Shown here piece by piece: positions 10,906-21,877 of a DNA stretch of 64,000 nt. The notes beneath the pieces are model-generated. The model saw only the letters and a list, made by a program, of their open reading frames with translations, was not told the DNA's origin and did no database searches. The stretch is from Buxus sempervirens (Eukaryota > Streptophyta > Magnoliopsida > Buxales > Buxaceae), in the NCBI GenBank assembly GCA_947561395.2, contig OX387190.1:18284858-18348857 (forward strand), written 5' to 3'. The position numbers were made by a program, and so were the translations under genes. Each line of letters starts with the position of its first letter. Position 1 is the first letter of the stretch.

Positions 10906-11071
10906 TATTAGAAGCAATAAGAAAAAGAAGCAAAAAACGAAGCAACTTTATTGCTTTTTTGCTTTATCATAAGAAGAAAAAGCAAACATTAACCAAACAT
11001 GCTTATTGCTTCAAAAAGAATGGTTTTTCTTATATAAGTAAAAGCAAAACGCAATGCCAAACGTAGCCTAA

Positions 11072-11234
11072 AAGTCTTGATTTCACAGTAGAAAGAAGAC
11101 TGAGAAAGTAAATCAAACCACCCTAAATCCGGCCTCCATCTTGAAAGGCATGTTGAATGATATTATATTTAGCTAGGCACATGAATGAAAATACTAGAAC
11201 TTGTGGAGAGTTGGGCGTGTATGATTGCAGGCTT
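11072..11234. other. Short unassigned stretch
   Basis: This lies between the Harbinger-like element and the SINE duplication. No gene or clear repeat was recognised. Confidence 0.4.
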
Positions 11235-11849
11235 AGAAAGAATTGGGCTAGCCACGGGTGTGGTGGCCCAATGGCATGTAAGTAGTTAGGAGGTTGAGGT
11301 CCTTGGATCAAATCCCTTACATGCAGGGTTAGTCTTAAGGTTTCAAACCAAGTATGTAAAACCCCGACCCGGATTATACCTTAATTACTAAGTTTAATTA
11401 TCTAAAGTGAGATTATTATACTAATTAAGTACTTGTGTTATGAAAATGAGGTAGATTTAGATTATACTTGAGGATTTGAGGAAAATCAAATTAAACTTTA
11501 TTGAAGTTATTAAGGTAAGCTTAGTTAATGTTATGTCTCAATTTCAATTGGCTAAGATACCCTCCAAGTAGTTCTAGTGAATTAGGAACCAAATTCTGAA
11601 AAATTAGAGTTAAGTGTGAAAATTTCCCTTGACGTGCAAACCTTGAATTGCTCGTTAATCGCGCGTTGAGCTAAAACCTGTAGAAACCATTTGATAAAGG
11701 CTTAACGCTCGAACGTCCAACTTTAACGTTTGCGCGTCCAATACAAAATTTCTAGATTTCTTGTTTTGAGCCCACACTCAAATTGCAACACTTCTAGATC
11801 ATTCTTGAACCCTCATTAACACCAATTTGGGCCAAGTACAACTAGAGCA

Positions 11850-12540
11850 CACCCCAAGTAAATCTAATGTACACCCTCTCTTGTATGCCTCAAAGTGCAC
11901 CTTACCCAAAGTAGCTCCTAAGTATACCCAAGGTACCTCTCAAGTGTACCTAAAGTATCTCCCAAGTGTACCAAAAGTATCTCCTAAGAATACCCATGAC
12001 ACCTCTAAGTAAACCTAAAGTATCTCTTAAGTGTACCCAAAGTACACCCGAATATTATCCAAGGTACTACCAAAGTATACCCAAAGTACACCCAAGTATT
12101 ACCCAAGGTACCACCCAAGTATACCTAAAGTACCCCCCAATTATACTTAAGGTATCCCACTTGAATACCTAAGGTACCCCCATGTGTTTGCTTAAAGTAC
12201 CCTACTTGTATAGCTAAGGTACCCCATTGTTTTACCTAAGGTACACCCCCTTATATAACTAAGGTACCCCCTCTGTATAACTAAAGTACCCTCCAATATA
12301 CCTAAGGTACACCCCTTATATTACTTAGGGCACATCCTCCTTGTATTACCTAAGGGTACATCCCTTCTATAACTAAGGTACCCCTCCTTAATATAACAAA
12401 GGTACACCCCCAAGTATACCTAAAGTATACCCCTTGAAATAGCTATGGTAAACCCCTTGAAACACCAAGGTACCCCCTCAAATAACATTAAGGTACCCCC
12501 CACTTAATACTAAGGTACCCCCTAGTATGCCTTAGGTACA
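11850..12540 (+). repeat. Degenerate KpnI-rich minisatellite, about 20-23 bp period
   Basis: About thirty imperfect units of the type TA(A)GGTACCCCC...TATA(A)CC run through this stretch. GGTACC recurs many times. It lies in U3 of the solo LTR, just upstream of its TATA box. Confidence 0.85.
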
Positions 12541-12605
12541 TCCCAAGGGTTTAGTGAGAATAAAAGCGTTGTTTAGGGGCAGATTTGAAAGATCAAAAGT
12601 TGGGC

Positions 12606-12614
12606 ATATAAAAG
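12606..12614 (+). promoter_or_regulatory. TATA box of the 3.8-kb solo LTR
   Basis: ATATAAAAG follows the minisatellite by about 65 bp. Confidence 0.55.
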
Positions 12615-13961
12615 GATGCCCTAACTAAAATATCTAGTGTTTGGAGAACCCCCTTTCCTTGTCTTGGACGTATAGAGCAAGAGAAGAAGTTGTGAGAGCT
12701 TGCTTGAAAGCTTCAAGAAGAAGGAGAAGGAGAGGAGAGCTTGGAAAGAAGTTGTGTTTCTCCATTAAATTGGTAAGTAGCAAATCCTTTTAAACAAATT
12801 AGTACAAAAATTCGTATTCTCTCTCTAGGGTTTGATTTATTTGAAGAAATGATCTTGCATGTTGGTTTTTGCTTCTAAAATTCGTAGGGTTTTGGTTGTA
12901 AAACAATCTTGTTTAGTTTTCTACTGATTTGCCATGGATTTCCAACTTATATTGATAATATTTCAGATTAGAGTTTGAGTTTGGCATTTTGAATGAAGTT
13001 TCATGTGTTGGATTTGTGTTTATGAGGATTTGAGATGGATTCTTGTTTTGGAAAGTATTTTTAAGTAAGTTGCGATGTTTTATGATCATTCCATTTGATG
13101 TTGGAAATGTTGGAAATGATTTATATGAGTTTCGTGTTGAAAATAGCCAAAATATTTCAAAAACCCGACCGGTGATTAATCTTGAAAATGGGCAATTAAT
13201 CCTGAGCCACAATCCCAAAAATCAATCTCTATTATCCTAATCGTGAATCAGGGTTAGTCTCGGTGACTAATCGCGTGACTGGACGCGCGAACGTCCATCA
13301 AGACTAAGTTGAACGCCTGAACGTCAGGGCTAATCGCCCCTGGGCGATTAATTCTCCAACCATTTCCCAAACAACCTAAGCCTCCTGTGTATTTATGTTT
13401 CCATTTACTTAAGTCTTTACATGTAAATAAGGTTTTACCCTCCATTTGGAACCATTAAAAATACTCCAAGGCCCAATTCCCAATCAATAAAAAGTCAACT
13501 TTCCAGTTCATGCCTAAATTTCCAGTTTGACTCGATTTGCACCAAAAACCACTTTTTGATTTTGATACCCAAATGAGTGATTTAGAAGCCCATAAAATTC
13601 CAAAAATATTGTCTACCCTTTATTAGACTACAATTAAAAAATTGAGCCCAAAACCCCTCGTAGATTTGTCTAGAAAAATCATATACCCCAAAAGTCAACG
13701 TTTTTAACCAGACTTGGAATATTTTTTAAGTCCAAAACTTTTTGTCTCGGAATCCATTGATTTTTGGTATGGTGATCTTATTGGGAATCCGAAGACTATC
13801 CCACTTATCCAAAATGTGTTTTGAGGATTTTATGACATTCGTCTTGGTTGATTTGGATTTATGAAAGCGAGATTGAAAAACTTTCATATGATTTGACAAG
13901 GTTCATGGCTTATGGTTTTATTGGCGGTGGATGAGGAATTCCACTTGGCATGTGTTATGAA

Positions 13962-14425
13962 CAGGCAGTGTAGAGGGGCACTCCGCTGAGCCTTGATTCA
14001 TCAGGCAGTGTAGAGGTTACTCCACTTGGCCTTGATTCATTAGGCAGTGTAGAGGAACTCCGCTTGGCCTTGGTTTGAACACTGGTTTTATTCTCTGATT
14101 TGAATGGTTTGGTGTGAGTTGTGAGTCATCTAATTGGACATTGTTCTTAGTGTGGATCCATAGTGAGTCTAGTCCGTGTGTTGGTGTTGGCTTGTTAGCC
14201 TTAATGTCCTTGTCCATCTATTGTGATTCATCGGGCAGTGTAGAGCTTACTCTGCTTGGCCTTGATTCATCAGGCAGTGTAGAAACACTCCGCTTGACCT
14301 TGATTCATCGGGCAGTGTAAAGGTACTCCGCTTAGCCTTGATTCATCGGGCAGTGTAGAGACACTCTGCTTGGCCTTGATTCATTGGGCAATGTAGAGGT
14401 ACTCCACTTGGCCTTGATCCTTGGT
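13962..14425 (+). repeat. Tandem repeat, about 38-41 bp period
   Basis: Units read GGCAGTGTAGAGGTACTCC, then GCTTGGCCTTGATTCATC. Three lie at 13962-14075 and five or more at 14230-14425, separated by a non-repeat spacer. They lie downstream of the LTR TATA box. Confidence 0.85.
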
Positions 14426-15326
14426 TTGGTTGTTCATGGACAGTGGTCATTAATCTAATTTAGAGACACGCTAACCCACGAGTCCTACGAAGACATGCTT
14501 GAATTATTTGATTTCCTTTATTGAACTTATTTCCTGTGTTATCCGATTGAGATATTTGACTAGGATTTACACTTTATATTTGTGGATATTGTCATGATGT
14601 TATAAAATTGCATAAATTGTTTCTATACATGCATGTTTGCTACTTACTGAGACTTTAGCTCTCATACGTGTTTTGTTTTACCGGATTTGTTTTCAGATCC
14701 GCTTGGTGAGCCACGTACCGGGGCAGATATTGAGGGTGACCTTGAGTACATGCCAGAGGATTACTACTACCCATAGTAGAGTTCTCTTGTGTGTTATTGT
14801 ATTTAGTTTTTAGAAACTATAAATGGGATGTAAATATTCTCTTGAACTTATACTCTTGGGAGTTGATTTTGTATATGTCTGTATATATAAGAAAGAGAGA
14901 TAGTGAGCATCTTAGTTGCACTTTTGTATCCTCAGATATCATATCTTTTGGGGTTATTACACAGATGATGTTTTGTTATATGGAAGTTTTTATTCCATGC
15001 TTCTTACTGCTTATGCACTTTGATGATTACATTGTAATTACTTAGGTAATTGTGTTTATCAGGTTCTATTGGGCTTATAAGTAGGTTTCGGGGACGGGTC
15101 GGTGCCGTGATAGGGCAGACCCGGATCTGGGGCACTACAAAGTATCCCTGCGGATCTTTGCATACTCGTGGTGCTGTGGTGACGGTCCATTCGCCTTAAC
15201 TAAGGCAGGAATGTGTGGTAGCTATAGTTTAATTTGGCTTGGGGGGTAGGCCATGCTGGTAGCCCCCCTTCCTCCCTTTATCATTTACCAAAAAAAAAAA
15301 AGAAAAAGAAAGAAAGAATTGGGCTA

Positions 15327-15523
15327 TACAATTATAAATCTTCTGTTCAAGTGGAAACCTTTCCTCCAATTTTTTGGAATTACAAATTCTTTAGTAGGAC
15401 CGCCTTTTTATTTTTATTTTTCACAATTCTCAACTTCAGAATTGGGGAAAAAAGCACAAACATCCTATTTTCAACTCTCCACGGCGTCTTCTGCACTACA
15501 TCTACAACATTCCACGGCAGTCT
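15327..15523. other. Short unassigned stretch
   Basis: This is the right flank of the SINE. No gene was recognised. Confidence 0.4.
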
Positions 15524-16562
15524 TGTTGTAATAATTTTGGGTTGAAAACTAAATATAAACAAATGAAAAGAGGAAACAACAATTTAGGTGACAGGAACTA
15601 AAATAGAGCTAATATGTAGATGTGAAATAGTACTACAGAGAACCCAAAGTTAATACTTAATAGATCAGAAATAAATTTAAATCAAATCAAAACACTTGAA
15701 TTAAAGAACAAATCCACAAGTCACTAAACAGCAAATATTTAATATATGAAATACAATAGCAGAACACAAAGTGGTAACAAACTCAGATGAGATTGGAAGA
15801 AGACAAACTAATAAAATAAGGATGTTGTTAACAATCTAAAAACATAGCATATGAAACAGATTTGATGCACACAACAAAACAAATTTGATAAAATAAGAAG
15901 AAATGAATAGCATGCAAATCTAAAAACAGGTTCTCAACAGTAGAGATTTGGGGCCAAGAACAATATATTGCAACCGAAATAAAAATATAAAGACAATGTA
16001 AATAACTATAAATTAAACTTACTGATTTCAGTAGACCGAGGCAACGCTTAAGAAGCCTTTGTGCTTAAAGCATTAAAGCACTCCTTTTTGGATGAAATCC
16101 TTAGCACGTAGGTTATGGCACTCAAGCTTCCAGCATTCAACGGTTGTGGACGTCTGGTAAGTCGTACAGCAATACCGGGTACAGATGAAATCTCTTCAAG
16201 AGGCACTCAGATCAGGCGGAAAATCAAGACAAATAGAAAACAATCAGAGGGTTCAGAGGGGGTTTCACTTCTTCTCTAATCTCTGTTTTCTCTCTTCTCA
16301 GAATAATAGATGAAGGCAAACATAAGAGAGTTTCACGATTTCAAAAGAGGGAGAAGATAGGGCTGTTGAGATTTCAAAACAGGGTTTTCAGATCTCATAT
16401 ATTAGACCTGTCCCCAATAAAAAGAAGAAGAGGATGAGAGATCAAAAGCAAGAGAAGATGTTTTCGCAGAGAACAAAACTAGGGTTCGTCCTCTTCTCTT
16501 CTCACGTTTCAAATTTTCAAAAGGTTCATATTTAGTTTTCATCCCAGAATTATTACAATAAT
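15524..16562. mobile_element. TIR-bounded element, about 1 kb
   Basis: The left end GTAATAATTTTGGGTTGA, continuing AAACTAAATAT, is matched in inverted orientation at the right end (ATATTTAGTTTTCATCCCAG, then AATTATTAC). The arms are about 35 bp with few mismatches. The interior reads, on the minus strand, like a 5'-leader and intron (CTCTTCTCTTCGAA-like pyrimidine tracts), but no protein was recognised. TIR length suggests a Mutator-like non-autonomous element. No clear 9-bp duplication was seen. Confidence 0.5.
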
Positions 16563-19500
16563 CTTAAAGCATTAAGTTTTTACTGTTATTTGATAGTAAT
16601 CTTGCTACACCTTGTTATATTATATGGAATCAATTAAGACCCCTTCTGTTGTAGATCTCACTAAAGTTACCCTTAATTGGGGACAATTTCAAGAGATGGA
16701 AATAGAAACTGTTTTATTTACTTGAGACCTTAGAGATTGATTTTGTGTTAACAAATACCAAACCAGAAATTTCTGGTGATGGAATTGAGTCTCCTGATTT
16801 GCCTAAATGGGTGAAAGCTGAAAGGATGTGTGGGCTTTTCCTTATCTATTGACTTATTTGACATATACTGTGTTTTTGAAAGTGCTAAAGATATATGGGA
16901 TGCATTACATAAAAAGTATATAATTGAAGATGCAGGTCTTGTAAAATTTGCCATAAGAAAATTCCTTGAGTTTAATATGGTAGATGGCAAATCCATTTTA
17001 GATCAGATAAATTAATTTCAGAAAACAATTAGAGATCTAACTAATGAGGGAATTCTATTACCTGAAAATTTGTGGCTGGAGCTTTAATAGAGAAATTACC
17101 ACCTGCCTGGAAGGTATATAAAACCAGCCTTGAACATAAGAGAAAAGACATGACCCTAGAAGAACTTATAGTGCATATAAGGATAGAAGAACAAGCCCAA
17201 ATTAGAGACAACGTACAAAAACCTCTAGTTACCTTTCCAACCAGTAAATCCAACTTTGTTGAAGGTTATAAGAAGAAAAAATGGGATGCACACAAATCCT
17301 TAAAACCTATAAACAAAATAGAGTTTAAAAAGAAAAGAGGCAACTGCTTTGTCTATGGCAAACTTGGCCATCATGCAGCTCAATGCCGGCATAAGAAAGG
17401 CAAAGACAGACCTCAACTTAACTTGGCTGAAACTGATGTTATTATTGCTATGATTTCAGAGATAAATTTGACAAGCAATAACAAGGAGTGGGTGGTGGAC
17501 ACTGGTGCTACAAAGCACATCTGTAGAGATCGTGATATATTCACATTTTACCAACCCATGGGAGAAGGCGAGCAGGTTTACCTGGCAGACTCTCATACAT
17601 CTCCAGTTTCTGGGAAAGGGAAAGTTTTAATCAAACTCACCTCTAGGAAGCAGTTGATCCTAACTGAGGTTTTACAAGTACTTGGGATTAGAAGGAACCT
17701 TGTATCTGGATACCTTCTAAATAAAGTGGGAATTAAACTTGTTTTTGAGAGTAACAAGTTAATACTCTCTAGGAATGGGATATTTTTGGGCAAGGGTTAT
17801 TGTAACAATGGTTTATTTGTACTTAATGTTTCTGATGAAATAAATGAAATAACTAGTTCTGCTTACTTGATTGACTCCATTTCTTTATGGCATGCAAGAT
17901 TAGGCCACACTAAAATTTCATACATTAAAAGAATGCAAAACCTAGGATTAATTAAGAATATAACAAACACTAACTTTGATAAATGTGAATCTTGTTCTGA
18001 AGCAAAATTCATAAATAAACCCCATAAATTTGTAACTAGAGAAACTGAACTTCTTAGTTTAATTCATAGTGATATAGCTGATATGAGGCACACTATGTCT
18101 AGAGGAGGTAAAAACTATTTTATTAACTTCATAGATGACTTTAGTAGATATACTAAAGTCTATCTTCTTAGAAGTAAGGATGAAGTAGAGGAGACCTTCA
18201 TCAAGTATAAAACTGAAATAGAAAATCAATTAAATAAGAAAATTAAAAGACTTAGAACTAATAGGGGAGGAGAGTATGACTCAAACCCATTTCACAAATA
18301 TTGTGAAGAGAATGGGATTATACATGAAGTCACTGCTCCTTACTTTCCTGAGTCTAACGGAGTAGCTGAGAGAAAGAATAGAACTCTCAAAGAAATGATG
18401 AACTCCATGATCGTTAGTTCTGGTTCACCCTAAAATTTGTGAGGGGAAGCTATTCTTTTTGCTTGTTTTATAACAAATAGAGTTCCTCATAAGAAAACTA
18501 GTAAGACTCCCTTTGAACTTTGGAAGGGACACACTCCAAACCTAAATTACCTTAAGGTGTGGGGTTGTCTAGCTAAAGTGGGTCTACCAAACATTAAGAG
18601 GAAAATGATAGGTCCTAAGACTATAGATTATGTATTTATTGGTTATGCTGAGCACAATGTTGCTTATAGATTTCTTACTTTGAAATCTGTAGATGATGAT
18701 ATGGTGTCAGCTAACACTATAATAGAGTATAGAGATGCAGACTTTTTTGAGTCTATTCTTCCTTTAAGGTCAAAAATAATATTAGGTTCAGATATGGCTT
18801 CCACAAGCCAAACCAAAGAGACAGAACCTGAACCAAGTCTTAGAATTGAACCAAAACATAATGTAGAACCTGAACTTGAACTAAGAAGGAGTAAAAGACC
18901 TGTGAAGGCTACTAATCTAGGAAATGACTTTTATACTTTCTTAATAGATGGTGAACCTACAACCTATGAAGAAGCCATGACTTCTCCAAATGCAGTGTTT
19001 TGGAGAGAAGCCATTAATAGTGAGTTAGATTCTATTTTAGCCAATCATACTTGGGAGTTAGTTGATTTGCCACCTAGAACTAAACCCATAGGCTGAAAAT
19101 GGATCTCTAGGAAAAAGTTAAAAACAGATGGTTCTATAGATAAATACAAGGCTAGGCTAGTAGCAAAAGGTTTTAGTCAACAGAATGCAATAGATTATTT
19201 TGATACTTATGCACCAGTAGCTAGGATTACTACTACTAGGATCGTGTTAGCCTTAGCATCCATTAACAACCCTAGTAATTCACCAAATGGATGTTAAAAC
19301 TGAATTTTTAAATGGTGACTTAGAAGATGAGATTTATATGAAACAACCAGAAGGATTTAAAATACCAAGAAAAGAAAATAAGGTTTGTTGATTAGTTAAA
19401 TCCTTGTATGGCCTGAAACAAGCACCCAAACAATGGCATGAGAAGTTTGATAACGTGCTTGTAAAGAATAGGTTTCATATAAATGACTCAGATAGGTGTG

Positions 19501-21877
19501 CATATCACAAGTTTAATAATAATTCAGGTGTTATTATTTGCTTGAATGTAGATGACATGCTTATTATGGGTACTAGCTTAGACTTAGTAGCTTCTACTAA
19601 GCAATTTCTTTCTTCTAAATTTGATATGAAGGATTTAGGAGAAGCTAATGTCATTTTAGGCATCAAAATTTTTAGAGAGTTCGGCAGTATCAAATTAAGT
19701 CAATCACATTATGTAGAGAAGATTCTAAGGAAGTTTGGACATATGGAGTCTAATCCATTATCCTCTCCTTATGATTTTAGCATGCACCTTAGAAAGAATA
19801 TAAGTGAAAGTGTGTCCCAGGTTGAGTATGCTAGAGTGATTGGTTCATTGATGTATTTGATGAACTGCACCAAACCTAATATTGCATATGCAGTAGGTTA
19901 ACTGAGTAGGTATACACATAGTCCTAACTATGAACATTGGAGAGCCTTAGTTAGGGTTCTGAGGTACCTTAAGGGTACAATGGACTATAGTTTACAATAC
20001 TCAGGATATCCTGCTGTATTGGAGGTCTATTGTGATGCCTACTGGGTGACTGTGCATGATGATACAAATTCTACCAGTGGCTATATATTTACTTTAGGAG
20101 GTGGGGCTGTTTCATGGAAATCATGTAAACAGTCGTGTAATGCGAAATCCACCATGGAATTGAAGTTTGTAGCTTTAGGGCTAGCCGGTGGAGAGGTAGA
20201 GTGGTTGAGAAACCTTCTGTATGATATCCCTTTATGGACGAAACCAGCACCTCCTATTAGTATTTTATGTGATAGCTAGGCAGCAATAGCTAAAGCCCAG
20301 AATAAGATTTACAATGGTAAAAAGAGATACATAAGATTGAGGCATAATATCATTAGACAATTACTCAGTGATGGAGTAATTGCATTAACTTTTGTGAAGT
20401 CGGGTGGGAATTTGGCTGACCTTTTGACAAAGCCTCTGAGCAAAAAGCTCGTTGCATGTGGTGAAATCACACGGCGGGGCGCACGTGTCGTGTGCGTGCC
20501 TCCTAAAAACTAAATTCCGGAGTTGCCACCACCTGATGAGGTGCAGGCGGACATAAGGTAACCTAACCGGGTCTTATTTTGGTATGCGGTTTGAGATTTT
20601 GGCTAAGTGCTCGGTTACGATCCGGGGAAGTCTGAAGACACCCCAGTCCGCCCCGCTCATTCAGCGGGTCCCTTGGGTCACTCTAGTTTGAGTCAACTAT
20701 ACTCACCTTGTCCTAATCCAGCATGTATCAAATTAGTCTGGTAGGGACTTTTGCAGGTGTAAGTCCCTTTTTGTTTTGATTTTTATCTTATTAACCTTTT
20801 ATTAAGTGGGTCGGGTATGGACCCCGTTGGAAGGCCCATGGGTTGCCAAGTTGGGCTTTAATTCAAGCCCATGACCCATTAGGGTTATTGGGTAACCCTT
20901 ATTGGATTTGGCTATTTTGATTTTGGGGTTAATTAAAAATACAAATTAATTAAGTGTGTTTAAGTTTTTTAAGGCCCATTGGGCTTGGGTTTGGCCCATG
21001 AACAATTAATCAAGTGGCCTGAGACCCATTTATGAAAACGGGTCTTGGTTTGGGCTGGACTGGGTGTGGGCCATGTTGGAAGGCCCACAATGCCTTGGTG
21101 GGTCTAAGTGGACCCAGGTCTTAAGATCAGGGCCTGGGTTGACCCAAGAGCCCATCTAGTCTAATTTAATTAGTATCGGGTCGGGTTAGATAGAACTGGG
21201 TCAAGAAAATAGATTTTTATGGGCTTCTGGGTTTGATCGCATATGCGGTGCGGATTTGACCCGAATTCCAAAAACGCCGGAAATTTGCTGTGGGTTCTGC
21301 TTGCCCCTCTTCTAGTGGCCTTTGCAACGTACTATGAGCTCCAGATCAATTTCGTAATAATCTGAATGCTCATTTCTAGTTCATAACATCCCCTTTTCCA
21401 CTACCTTTTCATGCATATGTCTAACCAATCATGTATCATCTCATTGAACTAAGATAAACAATGGATCCCATGTACGGAGAGCATTGTGTGGAACACACAA
21501 CAATAACCAATAAAAAAGAAAAGTGAACCAAGACATCAAGTGTATTTTTGAAATTGGATTGAAGATACCAAAAATAAATAAAAAAATGTGTTGATGGATT
21601 AAAAATTTCACATCAATATTTATAAAAACAAGTTAAGACAGATTTTTAAATATGCTTTTTGCATGCTATGAATGACAATAATCGAAAGAAATATTCAAAC
21701 AATAAATGAAGGTGATTATTTTAAAATGTGAAAACAGATTTTCTTCGTAAAAATAGTGAATAGGTAAAGTGATCATGCATATGAACCACTAATAAAGACT
21801 TGCTATATGAAGTGGTTAATATTACTATTCACATATGATAAAAGATGAATAACCAAGTGAGAACAACGTGCACCTAT

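Larger units (their letters stand above)
6571..11068. mobile_element. PIF/Harbinger-like element, TSD TAA, with later insertions
   Basis: The left end is GGCCGTGTTTGGTATTG and the right end is the complement of GGCTACGTTTGGCATTG. Both are flanked by TAA (6568-6570, 11069-11071). Homology between the arms extends over hundreds of bases (ATGTTTGGTT, AGCAAAAAA, TTGCTTCT blocks). Removing the SINE (6661-6820) and the solo LTR (7165-10439 plus one TSD copy) leaves about 1.05 kb with a GGT-rich core and no transposase. Confidence 0.75.
11355..15139 (+). mobile_element. Solo LTR, 3.8 kb, Ty3/gypsy-like, TSD AAGTA
   Basis: It starts TGTAAAACCCCGACCCGG, ends ATCTGGGGCACTACA and is flanked by AAGTA (11350-11354 and 15140-15144). 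The CCCCGACCC start and GACCCGG...CTACA end fit chromovirus (Tekay/Del-like) LTRs. The TATA box is near 12606. Two different tandem arrays lie inside it. No internal genes are present. Confidence 0.88.
11251..15310 (+). mobile_element. tRNA-derived SINE, TSD AGAAAGAATTGGGCTA, split by a solo LTR
   Basis: A 16-bp duplication AGAAAGAATTGGGCTA lies at 11235-11250 and 15311-15326. The head has an A-box-like region (GTGGCCCAATGGCATG) and a B-box-like region (GGATCAAATCCC), as in tRNA-derived SINEs. The tail is TTTACC plus oligo-A at about 15289-15310. Removing the LTR (11355-15139) and one AAGTA copy leaves a SINE of about 270 bp. Confidence 0.8.

Noticed and set aside
6757..10945. His/Thr/Pro-rich proteins on the minus strand
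   Set aside because: They are translations of the GGT/CCA minisatellite in several frames at once, with no gene structure.
13960..14430. CRISPR-like regularly spaced repeats
   Set aside because: The 38-41 bp units are contiguous degenerate tandem copies without unique spacers, in a plant LTR.
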